Position numbers and translations under genes: made by a program
Shown here: positions 1 to 4,829 of the stretch, one piece after another
Layout: each line of letters opens with the position of its first letter
Numbering within the stretch: position 1 is the first letter of the stretch
The notes under the pieces: generated by a model
What the model saw: the letters and a program-made list of their open reading frames with translations, nothing else
What the model was told of the DNA's origin: nothing
Databases searched by the model: none
Assembly: GCA_017555925.1 (NCBI GenBank)
Contig: JAFZFL010000178.1
Coordinates: 1-8,621, forward strand
DNA from: Bacteroidales bacterium
Lineage (GTDB): Bacteria > Bacteroidota > Bacteroidia > Bacteroidales > UBA932
Direction of reading: 5' to 3'
DNA length: 8,621 nucleotides

Positions 1-270
1 AAGGGCCTCAACCCCCTTGGCTGTCAATGAATAATACTTTCTTGGAGGACCTTGTGTACTCTCTTCCCATCTGTAATTTAACAGCCCCTGATTTTTTAAC
101 CTCGTCAAAAGCGGATATAGAGTTCCTTCAACCACAATCATTCTTGCCTCCTTGAGCTCTGCAATAATCGATGAGGCATACGCATCATTATTCTTGAGAA
201 TACTTAAAATACAATACTCAAGTACGCCTTTACGCATTTGAGCTTTTATATTGTCCACATTTGAATCCAT
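1..270 (-). CDS. PadR-family transcriptional regulator (partial, C-terminus beyond the left edge)
   Basis: The first 90 codons of a PadR-type winged-helix repressor are present, read leftwards from an ATG at 270; the frame is open to base 1. The helix-turn-helix and wing are recognisable: LEYCILSIL near residues 17-25, DAYASSIIAEL near 29-39, the family hallmark EGTLYPLLTRLK near 48-59, then GPPRKYYSLTAKG near 74-86, which is the classic PadR wing. Family members are usually about 105-120 residues, so perhaps 15-30 residues are missing. PadR proteins dimerise through C-terminal helices and bind inverted repeats, often repressing their own operon. The gene starts 11 bp after the stop of the PspC-domain gene and has a perfect Shine-Dalgarno sequence, so it is almost certainly co-transcribed and translationally coupled. 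PadR and PspC genes are commonly paired in Bacteroidetes and Firmicutes. The effector is not predictable from sequence. Confidence 0.93.
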   Translation of the reverse strand, partial: MDSNVDNIKAQMRKGVLEYCILSILKNNDAYASSIIAELKEARMIVVEGTLYPLLTRLKNQGLLNYRWEESTQGPPRKYYSLTAKGVEAL

Positions 271-277
271 AATCTCT

Positions 278-283
278 CCTCCT
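278..283 (-). promoter_or_regulatory. Strong Shine-Dalgarno (AGGAGG) of the PadR gene
   Basis: AGGAGG lies 7 nt before the PadR ATG and overlaps the TAG stop codon of the PspC gene (284-282). A full-consensus Shine-Dalgarno is unusual here: the leaders of the other genes in the window are AT-rich without one, as is typical for Bacteroidetes. It supports ATG 270 as the start and suggests ribosomes ending PspC can reinitiate on PadR. Confidence 0.8.
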
Positions 284-857
284 ATTTTTCACTTGAAAAT
301 CTATTTAAATTTTCGGCAGTTACAGGCAAACCATGCATCTCGCACTTTTGCGAAGCAGTTACAGCAAGAGGTGCCACTATCCATAAGAAGATATAGAGCC
401 AAAAACTGGCAGACCCCATAAAGAAGAGCAACACAAAGAGAACTCTTATAAGAGCCACATCAAGATTGAGGTAGAGTGCCAGACCTGCGCACACTCCCGC
501 TATTGATTTATTGTCGGGATCTCTGTAAAGTTTACGGGGCTTAGCCTGCTGGCTATCTGCAGTTGAGTCATCTGCAGCATTCTCACATCCGTCGGTAAAA
601 GGCTCTCCATCCGGCATACCCAATTGCGAAATAACATTGTTTACCAAATCTATATCAACAACATCACGGTACGCTGAGATATTTTCTGCAAAAAGTTCAG
701 CTATCCTGTCCTCAAGATCGTCCATCACCTCCTTGGTCTGGATTCCCATCTTTGTGCTATTTTTGAACTTTGTCAAATATCTGTCCAATCTGGCATAAGC
801 ATCGCTATCCATGACAAAGCTTCTGCCTCCAATTCCAACGTTAACCACTGTTTTCAT
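282..857 (-). CDS. PspC-domain inner-membrane protein
   Basis: This 191-residue protein has two parts. Residues 1-80 form a soluble region (start MKTVVNVGIGGRSFVMDSDA, then a helical stretch with EVMDDLEDRIAELF near 43-56) that commonly precedes PspC domains in Bacteroidales. Residues 108-166 are the PspC domain: RKLYRDPDNKSIAGVCAGLA followed by a half-polar helix and two hydrophobic segments (about 134-148 and 150-166). PspC of the enterobacterial phage-shock response is an inner-membrane protein that senses envelope stress and relays it to regulators; in Bacteroidales the partner is usually a PadR protein rather than PspA/PspF, and the stress sensed is not established. The start is the ATG at 857, which has no Shine-Dalgarno. 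The gene leads a minus-strand unit with the PadR gene 11 bp downstream. The acidic, low-complexity linker at about 90-106 looks flexible. The domain call is secure; the function is inferred. Confidence 0.93.
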   Translation of the reverse strand: MKTVVNVGIGGRSFVMDSDAYARLDRYLTKFKNSTKMGIQTKEVMDDLEDRIAELFAENISAYRDVVDIDLVNNVISQLGMPDGEPFTDGCENAADDSTADSQQAKPRKLYRDPDNKSIAGVCAGLALYLNLDVALIRVLFVLLFFMGSASFWLYIFLWIVAPLAVTASQKCEMHGLPVTAENLNRFSSEK

Positions 858-915
858 AATTTTATCATTTTTGATGTTTAGTGTAAAACAAACAATCTAT
901 TATTTTGTGCAAGGT

Positions 916-932
916 TATTTGCAATGCAAATA
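916..932. promoter_or_regulatory. 17-bp palindrome, candidate PadR operator
   Basis: TATTTGCA-A-TGCAAATA is a perfect inverted repeat with 8-bp arms around one central base, 59 bp before the PspC start. It overlaps the putative -7 box of the PspC-PadR unit (927-934). A second, looser pair of arms surrounds it (TGCAAGGT at 908-915 and ACCTTGTA at 950-957, 7 of 8 pairing), and a 10-bp palindrome ATAAATTTAT sits at 934-943. PadR proteins typically bind inverted repeats over their own promoter, so autoregulation is a natural inference; binding is not shown by the sequence. Confidence 0.5.
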
Positions 933-934
933 TA
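927..934 (-). promoter_or_regulatory. Putative -7 box (TATATTTG) of the PspC-PadR operon
   Basis: Read on the minus strand, TATATTTG matches the Bacteroidetes -7 consensus TAnnTTTG. It would give a leader of roughly 65 nt before the PspC ATG at 857. I see no good TTG -33 element about 20 bp upstream, which would fit a regulated or weak promoter, or a chance match in AT-rich DNA. Confidence 0.45.
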
Positions 935-976
935 TAAATTTATTTTAGTACCTTGTATAACATAGTAGTATTTTTT

Positions 977-1004
977 AAAAAAAAGATGGAGATTTTTCTC
1001 CATC
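977..1004 (-). terminator. Intrinsic terminator after secG
   Basis: Read on the minus strand, GATGGAG (1004-998) pairs with CTCCATC (991-985), a 7-bp stem with a 6-nt A-rich loop, followed directly by eight T (984-977). It lies 23 bp past the secG stop and separates the secG unit from the PspC-PadR unit. Confidence 0.88.
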
Positions 1005-1027
1005 CATAATTCTAATCCCAACTTGTC

Positions 1028-1393
1028 TTAGTTGGCTGGAGTAGCCTCAGCTGCTGCCGGAACCTCCTCAACTGGTTGAGCAACCGGATCAACTGGGAAC
1101 TGTGGCTGACCTTGTACTGGAGCTGCATTCTCAATCTGCTCCATCAAATTAGTATTTACCTCAGATACTCTTGATGAAACAAAAGCTGTGGCCAAAATAC
1201 AAAGAGCAATGATCACGATAGCCAAAGTCCAAGTAGCTTTCTCCAAGAAATCTGCAGTTTGTCTTACGCCAAAAGTTTGGTTGCCTGCAGCAAAGTTAGC
1301 TGCCAATCCACCACCCTTTGAGTTCTGTACAAGCACTACCAAAGTAAGTAGAATACTTGCAATTACAATAATGATAGCAATAACTGTATACAT
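1028..1393 (-). CDS. secG: Preprotein translocase subunit SecG
   Basis: SecG is the small, non-essential subunit of the SecYEG channel and assists SecA-driven export across the inner membrane. The 121-residue product has the expected two transmembrane helices (about residues 2-23 and 55-73). The conserved cytosolic loop between them is rich in Gly, Asn and Phe: QNSKGGGLAANFAAGNQTFG at about 23-42, followed by an LEKATW segment. Beyond residue 80 is a Pro/Ala/Gln/Glu-rich tail of about 40 residues that is longer than in E. coli SecG and looks disordered; such tails are common in Bacteroidetes SecG. The ATG at 1393 is 5 bp past the stop of the TPR gene, so it is the last gene of a four-gene operon, and a terminator follows. 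There is no Shine-Dalgarno. Confidence 0.95.
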   Translation of the reverse strand: MYTVIAIIIVIASILLTLVVLVQNSKGGGLAANFAAGNQTFGVRQTADFLEKATWTLAIVIIALCILATAFVSSRVSEVNTNLMEQIENAAPVQGQPQFPVDPVAQPVEEVPAAAEATPAN

Positions 1394-1398
1394 ATCTT

Positions 1399-2049
1399 TT
1401 AATTATTTTTTGACTTTACTTCATTTACAAGGGTTGCAAAGTAAGCACTTTTTTCTGGATATAACAAAATTAGTTTTGCATAAACCTTTATAGCTTCCTC
1501 ATAATAACCCTGTTCCGCATATATTCTTGCTAAAGTTTCTGTATAGAAATCATCAATGTCCCTATCCTCTTCATCCGGCTCAATTGCTTGATTATCTGAC
1601 AATTCAGCACTTACAACATCTCCTATTTCCCCTAACTTGCCTATTTTGAACGGATTAACCTCTTCGAGTTGTGCAAAATCATCTTTTGAAAAATAATCTG
1701 CCCCCAAAACAATATATTTTGGCGTCTGATTCTCAACTTTCTCCTCTTTAATCTCTGCAACATCCTCTTTTTTAGCAGTAATCTCAAGAAACTCCCTATT
1801 GAATTCATCAAAATCAATTACAGGTATATCTTCTGCCTCCTTCTCGTTGAGGGTCATAAGGTATACCGCTCTTCTGCAAGGTATGAAGGCAGAAGATTTA
1901 CGCATCTGCACATCCATAAGTTCCTTGCTCATTGAAGCCAACTTTAAAAGAAGCACCTGGCGGGCATAGGCAAACCATGGATACTCTCTAATTATACCCT
2001 CCAGTGTCGGAATATCCAACTCCTTTATGTTTATTGAATTTGATTCCAT
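1399..2049 (-). CDS. Hypothetical protein with a C-terminal TPR-like segment
   Basis: This 216-residue protein has no signal peptide or membrane helix, so it should be cytoplasmic. Residues 1-75 are helical (LEGIIREYPWFAYARQVLLL at about 16-35). Residues 80-165 are acidic and of low complexity. Residues about 165-211 resemble one and a half tetratricopeptide repeats (ETLARIYAEQGYYEEAIKVY followed by a LxLLYPEKSAYFA helix), the kind of surface that binds partner proteins. The gene sits 4 bp after lptE and 5 bp before secG. That lptE-TPR-secG order is familiar from Bacteroidales genomes, where the protein is usually annotated as hypothetical or TPR. The position suggests a link to envelope biogenesis or export, but I cannot assign a function. 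Confidence 0.88.
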   Translation of the reverse strand: MESNSINIKELDIPTLEGIIREYPWFAYARQVLLLKLASMSKELMDVQMRKSSAFIPCRRAVYLMTLNEKEAEDIPVIDFDEFNREFLEITAKKEDVAEIKEEKVENQTPKYIVLGADYFSKDDFAQLEEVNPFKIGKLGEIGDVVSAELSDNQAIEPDEEDRDIDDFYTETLARIYAEQGYYEEAIKVYAKLILLYPEKSAYFATLVNEVKSKNN

Positions 2050-2053
2050 ACAA

Positions 2054-2584
2054 TTACCAGTTGGCTACAGTTGCATTAAAGATGTCATTTACCAGTTTCT
2101 CAACAATCTCATCACATAAAGATGACTCCACAGAATCTAATGAGAGATTTGAGTCATAATCTTCATAAGCAGCAAAAGATTTGTCCTTAAAGCTCTCTTT
2201 GGGATATTTGTTGTTTGTAAAAGTAATTCTTACAGTAACGGTGAGCCTGTTCATAGATGCCACCTCGTTTGAAGTTACAGCTGTAGGCGTCACATCATAA
2301 TTGGTTATCATTCCCGAGATTTCAAGATCTCCTCCGTCGGGAAGCATCTCAAGCTTTGTAAGGCGTCTGAACTGGTCATTCAATGCGTTGGTGATGGTAT
2401 TGCTCAATGCAGGGTTAACCTTCATTGCCTTGTTTTCAATTGTATAAATTGATATGGATTTTACATCCGGTGCTATAGATGTTCCTGTAAAGGAATATAT
2501 TCCGCAAGCTGTAAAAAGCGGCACCAATGCAAAAAGAAGCAAAAAGCTCCTTAAGAATCTGCTATATATAATCTCCTTTTTCAT
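2054..2584 (-). CDS. lptE: LptE-family LPS-assembly lipoprotein
   Basis: LptE is the outer-membrane lipoprotein that plugs the LptD barrel and helps deliver LPS to the cell surface. The 176-residue product begins with a basic, hydrophobic signal (residues 1-26) ending in the lipobox LFTAC, giving acylated Cys27. The mature start CGIYSFTGTSIAPDVKSISI is characteristic of the Bacteroidetes LptE group, and the rest has the alternating beta-strand pattern of the LptE fold (LTVTVRITFTNNK near residues 113-125). It lacks obvious similarity to E. coli LptE outside this pattern, as usual for the phylum. It follows the sigma-54 activator by 33 bp and precedes the TPR gene by 4 bp. kdsB, needed for the Kdo of LPS, lies just beyond the activator, so the neighbourhood is consistent with an LPS role. 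Confidence 0.88.
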   Translation of the reverse strand: MKKEIIYSRFLRSFLLLFALVPLFTACGIYSFTGTSIAPDVKSISIYTIENKAMKVNPALSNTITNALNDQFRRLTKLEMLPDGGDLEISGMITNYDVTPTAVTSNEVASMNRLTVTVRITFTNNKYPKESFKDKSFAAYEDYDSNLSLDSVESSLCDEIVEKLVNDIFNATVANW

Positions 2585-2585
2585 G

Positions 2586-2605
2586 ATACAATCATATCCT
2601 TGTAT
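2586..2605. repeat. Short inverted repeat between the activator gene and lptE
   Basis: ATACAA and TTGTAT form perfect 6-bp arms around 8 bases in the 33-bp gap before lptE. There is no T-tract, so it is not a terminator. It could be a weak RNA hairpin, an operator half-site pair, or chance. Its right half, CCTTGTAT (2598-2605), recurs exactly at 951-958 upstream of the PspC gene. Confidence 0.35.
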
Positions 2606-2617
2606 TACACTTCATTT

Positions 2618-3835
2618 CTATTTCTGCAGACCCAACTCTTTTATCTTTCTGTACAAGGTACGTTCAGATATGCCCAGCTCTGCAGCAGCCTCTTTTCTCT
2701 TTCCTTTATGCTTTTCAAGAGATTTTCTTATAAGGTCTGCATTTGCCGATGGTATTGAGAGCTGCTCCTCTACAGGTTGGGCCTCTACCGTCTGCTGAAT
2801 CTCCACCTCCTGCTGCGACATATTAACATCCTCAAACTCTTTTTCCACAGGAGCATAGACAGCCTCCTGTATATCTGATTTGACCACTGTTCCCTGTGGA
2901 ATCATTGAAGTTCCGTTATTGTAACTGTCGAGCTGTTCCTTTATCTGAGCCACCTCCTGTTTCAACTGGAAGAGCATCTTGTAAAGAATATCCCTGTCTG
3001 AAATGAAGTCATTCCTCTGAGCAGAGCCACTGATGGCCGGCAACGTTTCACACTTTTCTGCCGGAATATATTTTCTCAAAACATCTATGTCTATGAGGCG
3101 CTCCTTTTCAAGAACCGACATTTGCTCTGCTACATTTTTGAGCTGACGGATATTGCCGGGCCACCTGTACTGTTGCAACAATATCTGGGCCTCCCGTGTA
3201 AGTTTTATTACCGGCATCCTGTATTTGTCGGCAAAATCAAGTGCAAATTTTCTGAAAAGAAGGCAGATGTCGCTCTTACGCTCCCTTAGTGAAGGAATTG
3301 CTATTGGAACTGTATTCAAACGGTAGTAAAGATCTTCTCTGAACTTGCCTGTCTGTATGGCATGCATAAGATTGACATTGGTTGCAGCAACAACTCTCAC
3401 ATCTGTCTTCTGCACTTTGGACGAACCAACTTTATAAAATTCGCCGCTCTGGAGAATTCTCAACAACCTGACTTGTGTTGAAAGTGGCAACTCGGCAACC
3501 TCATCAAGAAAGATAGTACCTCCGTTAGCAACTTCAAAATAGCCTTTCCTCATCTCATTCGCCCCAGTGAACGATCCTTTCTCATGTCCAAAGAGTTCAG
3601 AATCTATCGTTCCTTCAGGAATGGCACCACAGTTTACCGCAATATAGACCCCATGCTTCCTTGGGCTGTTTTGATGAATTATCTGCGGTATGGCCTCTTT
3701 TCCCACACCGCTCTCACCTGTAACAAGCACAGACAAATCTGTGCCTGCCACCTGTGTAGCAATATCAAGAGCCCTGTTAAGGCCCGGATCGTCGCCTATA
3801 ATATCAAACCTCTGTTTTATGCTTTGTAATTCCAT
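2618..3835 (-). CDS. Sigma-54-dependent activator without a sensor domain (AAA+ plus Fis-type HTH)
   Basis: The 405-residue product is a bacterial enhancer-binding protein. Counting from the ATG at 3835, the AAA+ domain starts near residue 10. It shows Walker A GESGVGKE (40-47), the sigma-54-contacting loop as GSFTGA (87-92, Ser in place of the usual first Ala), Walker B with D111-E112, the FREDLYYRLN segment (165-174) and the sensor II region RWPGNIRQL (224-232). A linker with a short predicted coiled coil and a Q/E/V-rich stretch (about 270-365) follows, then a Fis-type HTH (about 368-405, with AAAELGISERTLYRKIKELG). There is no receiver, PAS or GAF domain, as in PspF, so control must come from a partner protein or from expression level. 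A TTG nine bases upstream (3844) could also start it, but that TTG lies inside the putative -7 box. It leads the lptE-TPR-secG operon. Confidence 0.93.
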   Translation of the reverse strand: MELQSIKQRFDIIGDDPGLNRALDIATQVAGTDLSVLVTGESGVGKEAIPQIIHQNSPRKHGVYIAVNCGAIPEGTIDSELFGHEKGSFTGANEMRKGYFEVANGGTIFLDEVAELPLSTQVRLLRILQSGEFYKVGSSKVQKTDVRVVAATNVNLMHAIQTGKFREDLYYRLNTVPIAIPSLRERKSDICLLFRKFALDFADKYRMPVIKLTREAQILLQQYRWPGNIRQLKNVAEQMSVLEKERLIDIDVLRKYIPAEKCETLPAISGSAQRNDFISDRDILYKMLFQLKQEVAQIKEQLDSYNNGTSMIPQGTVVKSDIQEAVYAPVEKEFEDVNMSQQEVEIQQTVEAQPVEEQLSIPSANADLIRKSLEKHKGKRKEAAAELGISERTLYRKIKELGLQK

Positions 3836-3841
3836 GACGTG

Positions 3842-3849
3842 CAAAGTTA
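3842..3849 (-). promoter_or_regulatory. Putative -7 box (TAACTTTG) of the activator-lptE-secG operon
   Basis: On the minus strand TAACTTTG fits TAnnTTTG exactly and ends 6 nt before the ATG at 3835, so transcription would begin at or within a few bases of the start codon. No clear -33 TTG is visible at about 20 bp, so this rests on the -7 box alone. Confidence 0.5.
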
Positions 3850-3879
3850 AAAAAATTCTATGGATAACTCATTTTTACT

Positions 3880-3887
3880 TAATTTTG
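3880..3887 (+). promoter_or_regulatory. Putative -7 box (TAATTTTG) of kdsB
   Basis: TAATTTTG matches TAnnTTTG and lies 32 nt before the kdsB ATG, giving a leader of about 25-28 nt. It shares an 84-bp divergent intergenic region with the activator promoter; the two -7 boxes are only 30 bp apart. No good -33 element is evident. Confidence 0.45.
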
Positions 3888-3919
3888 TTCTCCACAAAAC
3901 AACTATTACAGATTGTATT

Positions 3920-4672
3920 ATGAAAATATTGGCTATTATTCCGGCAAGATATGCATCATCCCGTTTCCCTGGCAAACCGTTGGCTATTGTCAATGGCAAG
4001 CCAATGATTCAAAGGGTTTTTGAGCAGGCATCCAAGGCTTTTGAATACGTTTGTGTGGCGACAGATGACCAGAGGATATTTGATGCGGTAACAAAATTTG
4101 GAGGGAAGGCTGTAATGACTTCAGAAAAGCACAACAGCGGAACTGACCGCTGTTTTGAGGCATTGCAGAAATATTCTGAAGAGAGTGGAGTCTCATTTGA
4201 TATTGTGGTAAATGTACAAGGGGACGAGCCATATATCCAACCCCAACAGCTGAAGCTTCTTGAAGAGTGTTTCAGTGAAGCTGATACAGATATTGCAACA
4301 CTTGTGAAACGTGTAAAAGATAAGGAGGAGTTCCTCAACCCCAACGCCCCAAAAGTTATAACTGACCACAATTTTAATGCTTTGTACTTCAGCAGGGCAG
4401 CTATTCCATATCCGAGAGACAAGGAGATTACAGATGAGTATGTGGCCAGCACAAAACTCTACAGACATATTGGGTTGTATGGATACAGAAGCAAAATTCT
4501 TGAAAAAATATGCGCAATGGATGCAGGGTTTCTTGAACAGACAGAAAAGCTGGAGCAGTTACGCTGGTTGGAGAATGGTTTGAAAATAAAAGTTGCAGAG
4601 ACCGATATAGAGACATACGCCGTTGATACCCCAGAAGATCTTGAGAGTATAAACAGATTATTCTGCCAATAA
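3920..4672 (+). CDS. kdsB: 3-deoxy-manno-octulosonate cytidylyltransferase (CMP-Kdo synthetase)
   Basis: KdsB couples CTP and Kdo to give CMP-Kdo and pyrophosphate, the activation step before Kdo is added to lipid A in the cytoplasm. The 250-residue product has the usual family length and motifs: the nucleotide-binding start KILAIIPARYASSRFPGKPL (residues 2-21), VCVATDDQRI near 44-53, VNVQGDEPYI near 97-106 with the metal-binding Asp, YFSRAAIPYPR near 156-166, the HIGLYGYR segment near 182-189, and LEQLRWLENG near 212-221. The start was set at ATG 3920; an in-frame ATG at 3860 would add 20 residues before the motif and would lie upstream of the -7 box. It appears monocistronic, divergent from the sigma-54 activator, and is followed by a hairpin terminator. 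Confidence 0.97.
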   Translation: MKILAIIPARYASSRFPGKPLAIVNGKPMIQRVFEQASKAFEYVCVATDDQRIFDAVTKFGGKAVMTSEKHNSGTDRCFEALQKYSEESGVSFDIVVNVQGDEPYIQPQQLKLLEECFSEADTDIATLVKRVKDKEEFLNPNAPKVITDHNFNALYFSRAAIPYPRDKEITDEYVASTKLYRHIGLYGYRSKILEKICAMDAGFLEQTEKLEQLRWLENGLKIKVAETDIETYAVDTPEDLESINRLFCQ

Positions 4673-4717
4673 CAGGCAAATTTTACCAAACGAATCCTAC
4701 ATTTTTTAAAATTAAAG

Positions 4718-4755
4718 TCAGACTATCTTATTTTATAGGATATGTCTGATTTTTT
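4718..4755 (+). terminator. Intrinsic terminator after kdsB
   Basis: TCAGACTATC (4718-4727) pairs with GATA-T-GTCTGA (4739-4749), a 10-bp stem with a single bulged T, closing an 11-nt loop and followed by six T (4750-4755). It lies 45 bp after the kdsB stop and immediately before the promoter region of the next gene. Confidence 0.85.
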
Positions 4756-4758
4756 ATC

Positions 4759-4766
4759 TATTTTTG
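4759..4766 (+). promoter_or_regulatory. Putative -7 box (TATTTTTG) of the abundant lipoprotein gene
   Basis: TATTTTTG fits TAnnTTTG and begins 3 bp after the kdsB terminator tract. It would give an AT-rich leader of about 57 nt without a Shine-Dalgarno, the pattern of well-translated Bacteroidetes genes. I see no TTG at the expected -33 position, so confidence is moderate. Confidence 0.45.
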
Positions 4767-4829
4767 CCGAAGTTTTGTGTATTGTGCATAACAAGAATTT
4801 AACTTAATATCTAAATAAACTTTTTTAAC

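Noticed and set aside
1188..1493. Plus-strand open frame of 101 codons across secG and the TPR gene end
   Set aside because: It lies opposite secG, whose membrane-helix and loop motifs are clear, and its product shows no recognisable features.
3836..3844. TTG start for the sigma-54 activator
   Set aside because: The TTG is part of the putative -7 box and would not be in the transcript; the ATG at 3835 is preferred.
3860..3919. An in-frame ATG that would extend KdsB by 20 residues
   Set aside because: KdsB proteins begin just before the IPARYASSRFPGKPL motif, and the -7 box lies downstream of this ATG.
3970..3985. Possible -24/-12 sigma-54 site (TGGCAAACCGTTGGCT, GG-N10-GC)
   Set aside because: It lies inside the kdsB coding sequence in the conserved FPGKPLA codons, the -12 element is TGGC rather than TTGC, and no gene starts downstream.
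4009..4468. Minus-strand open frames opposite kdsB, and similar ones opposite the lipoprotein and glycosyltransferase genes
   Set aside because: They are antisense shadows of well-supported genes, with no family resemblance and no promoter or ribosome-binding signals.
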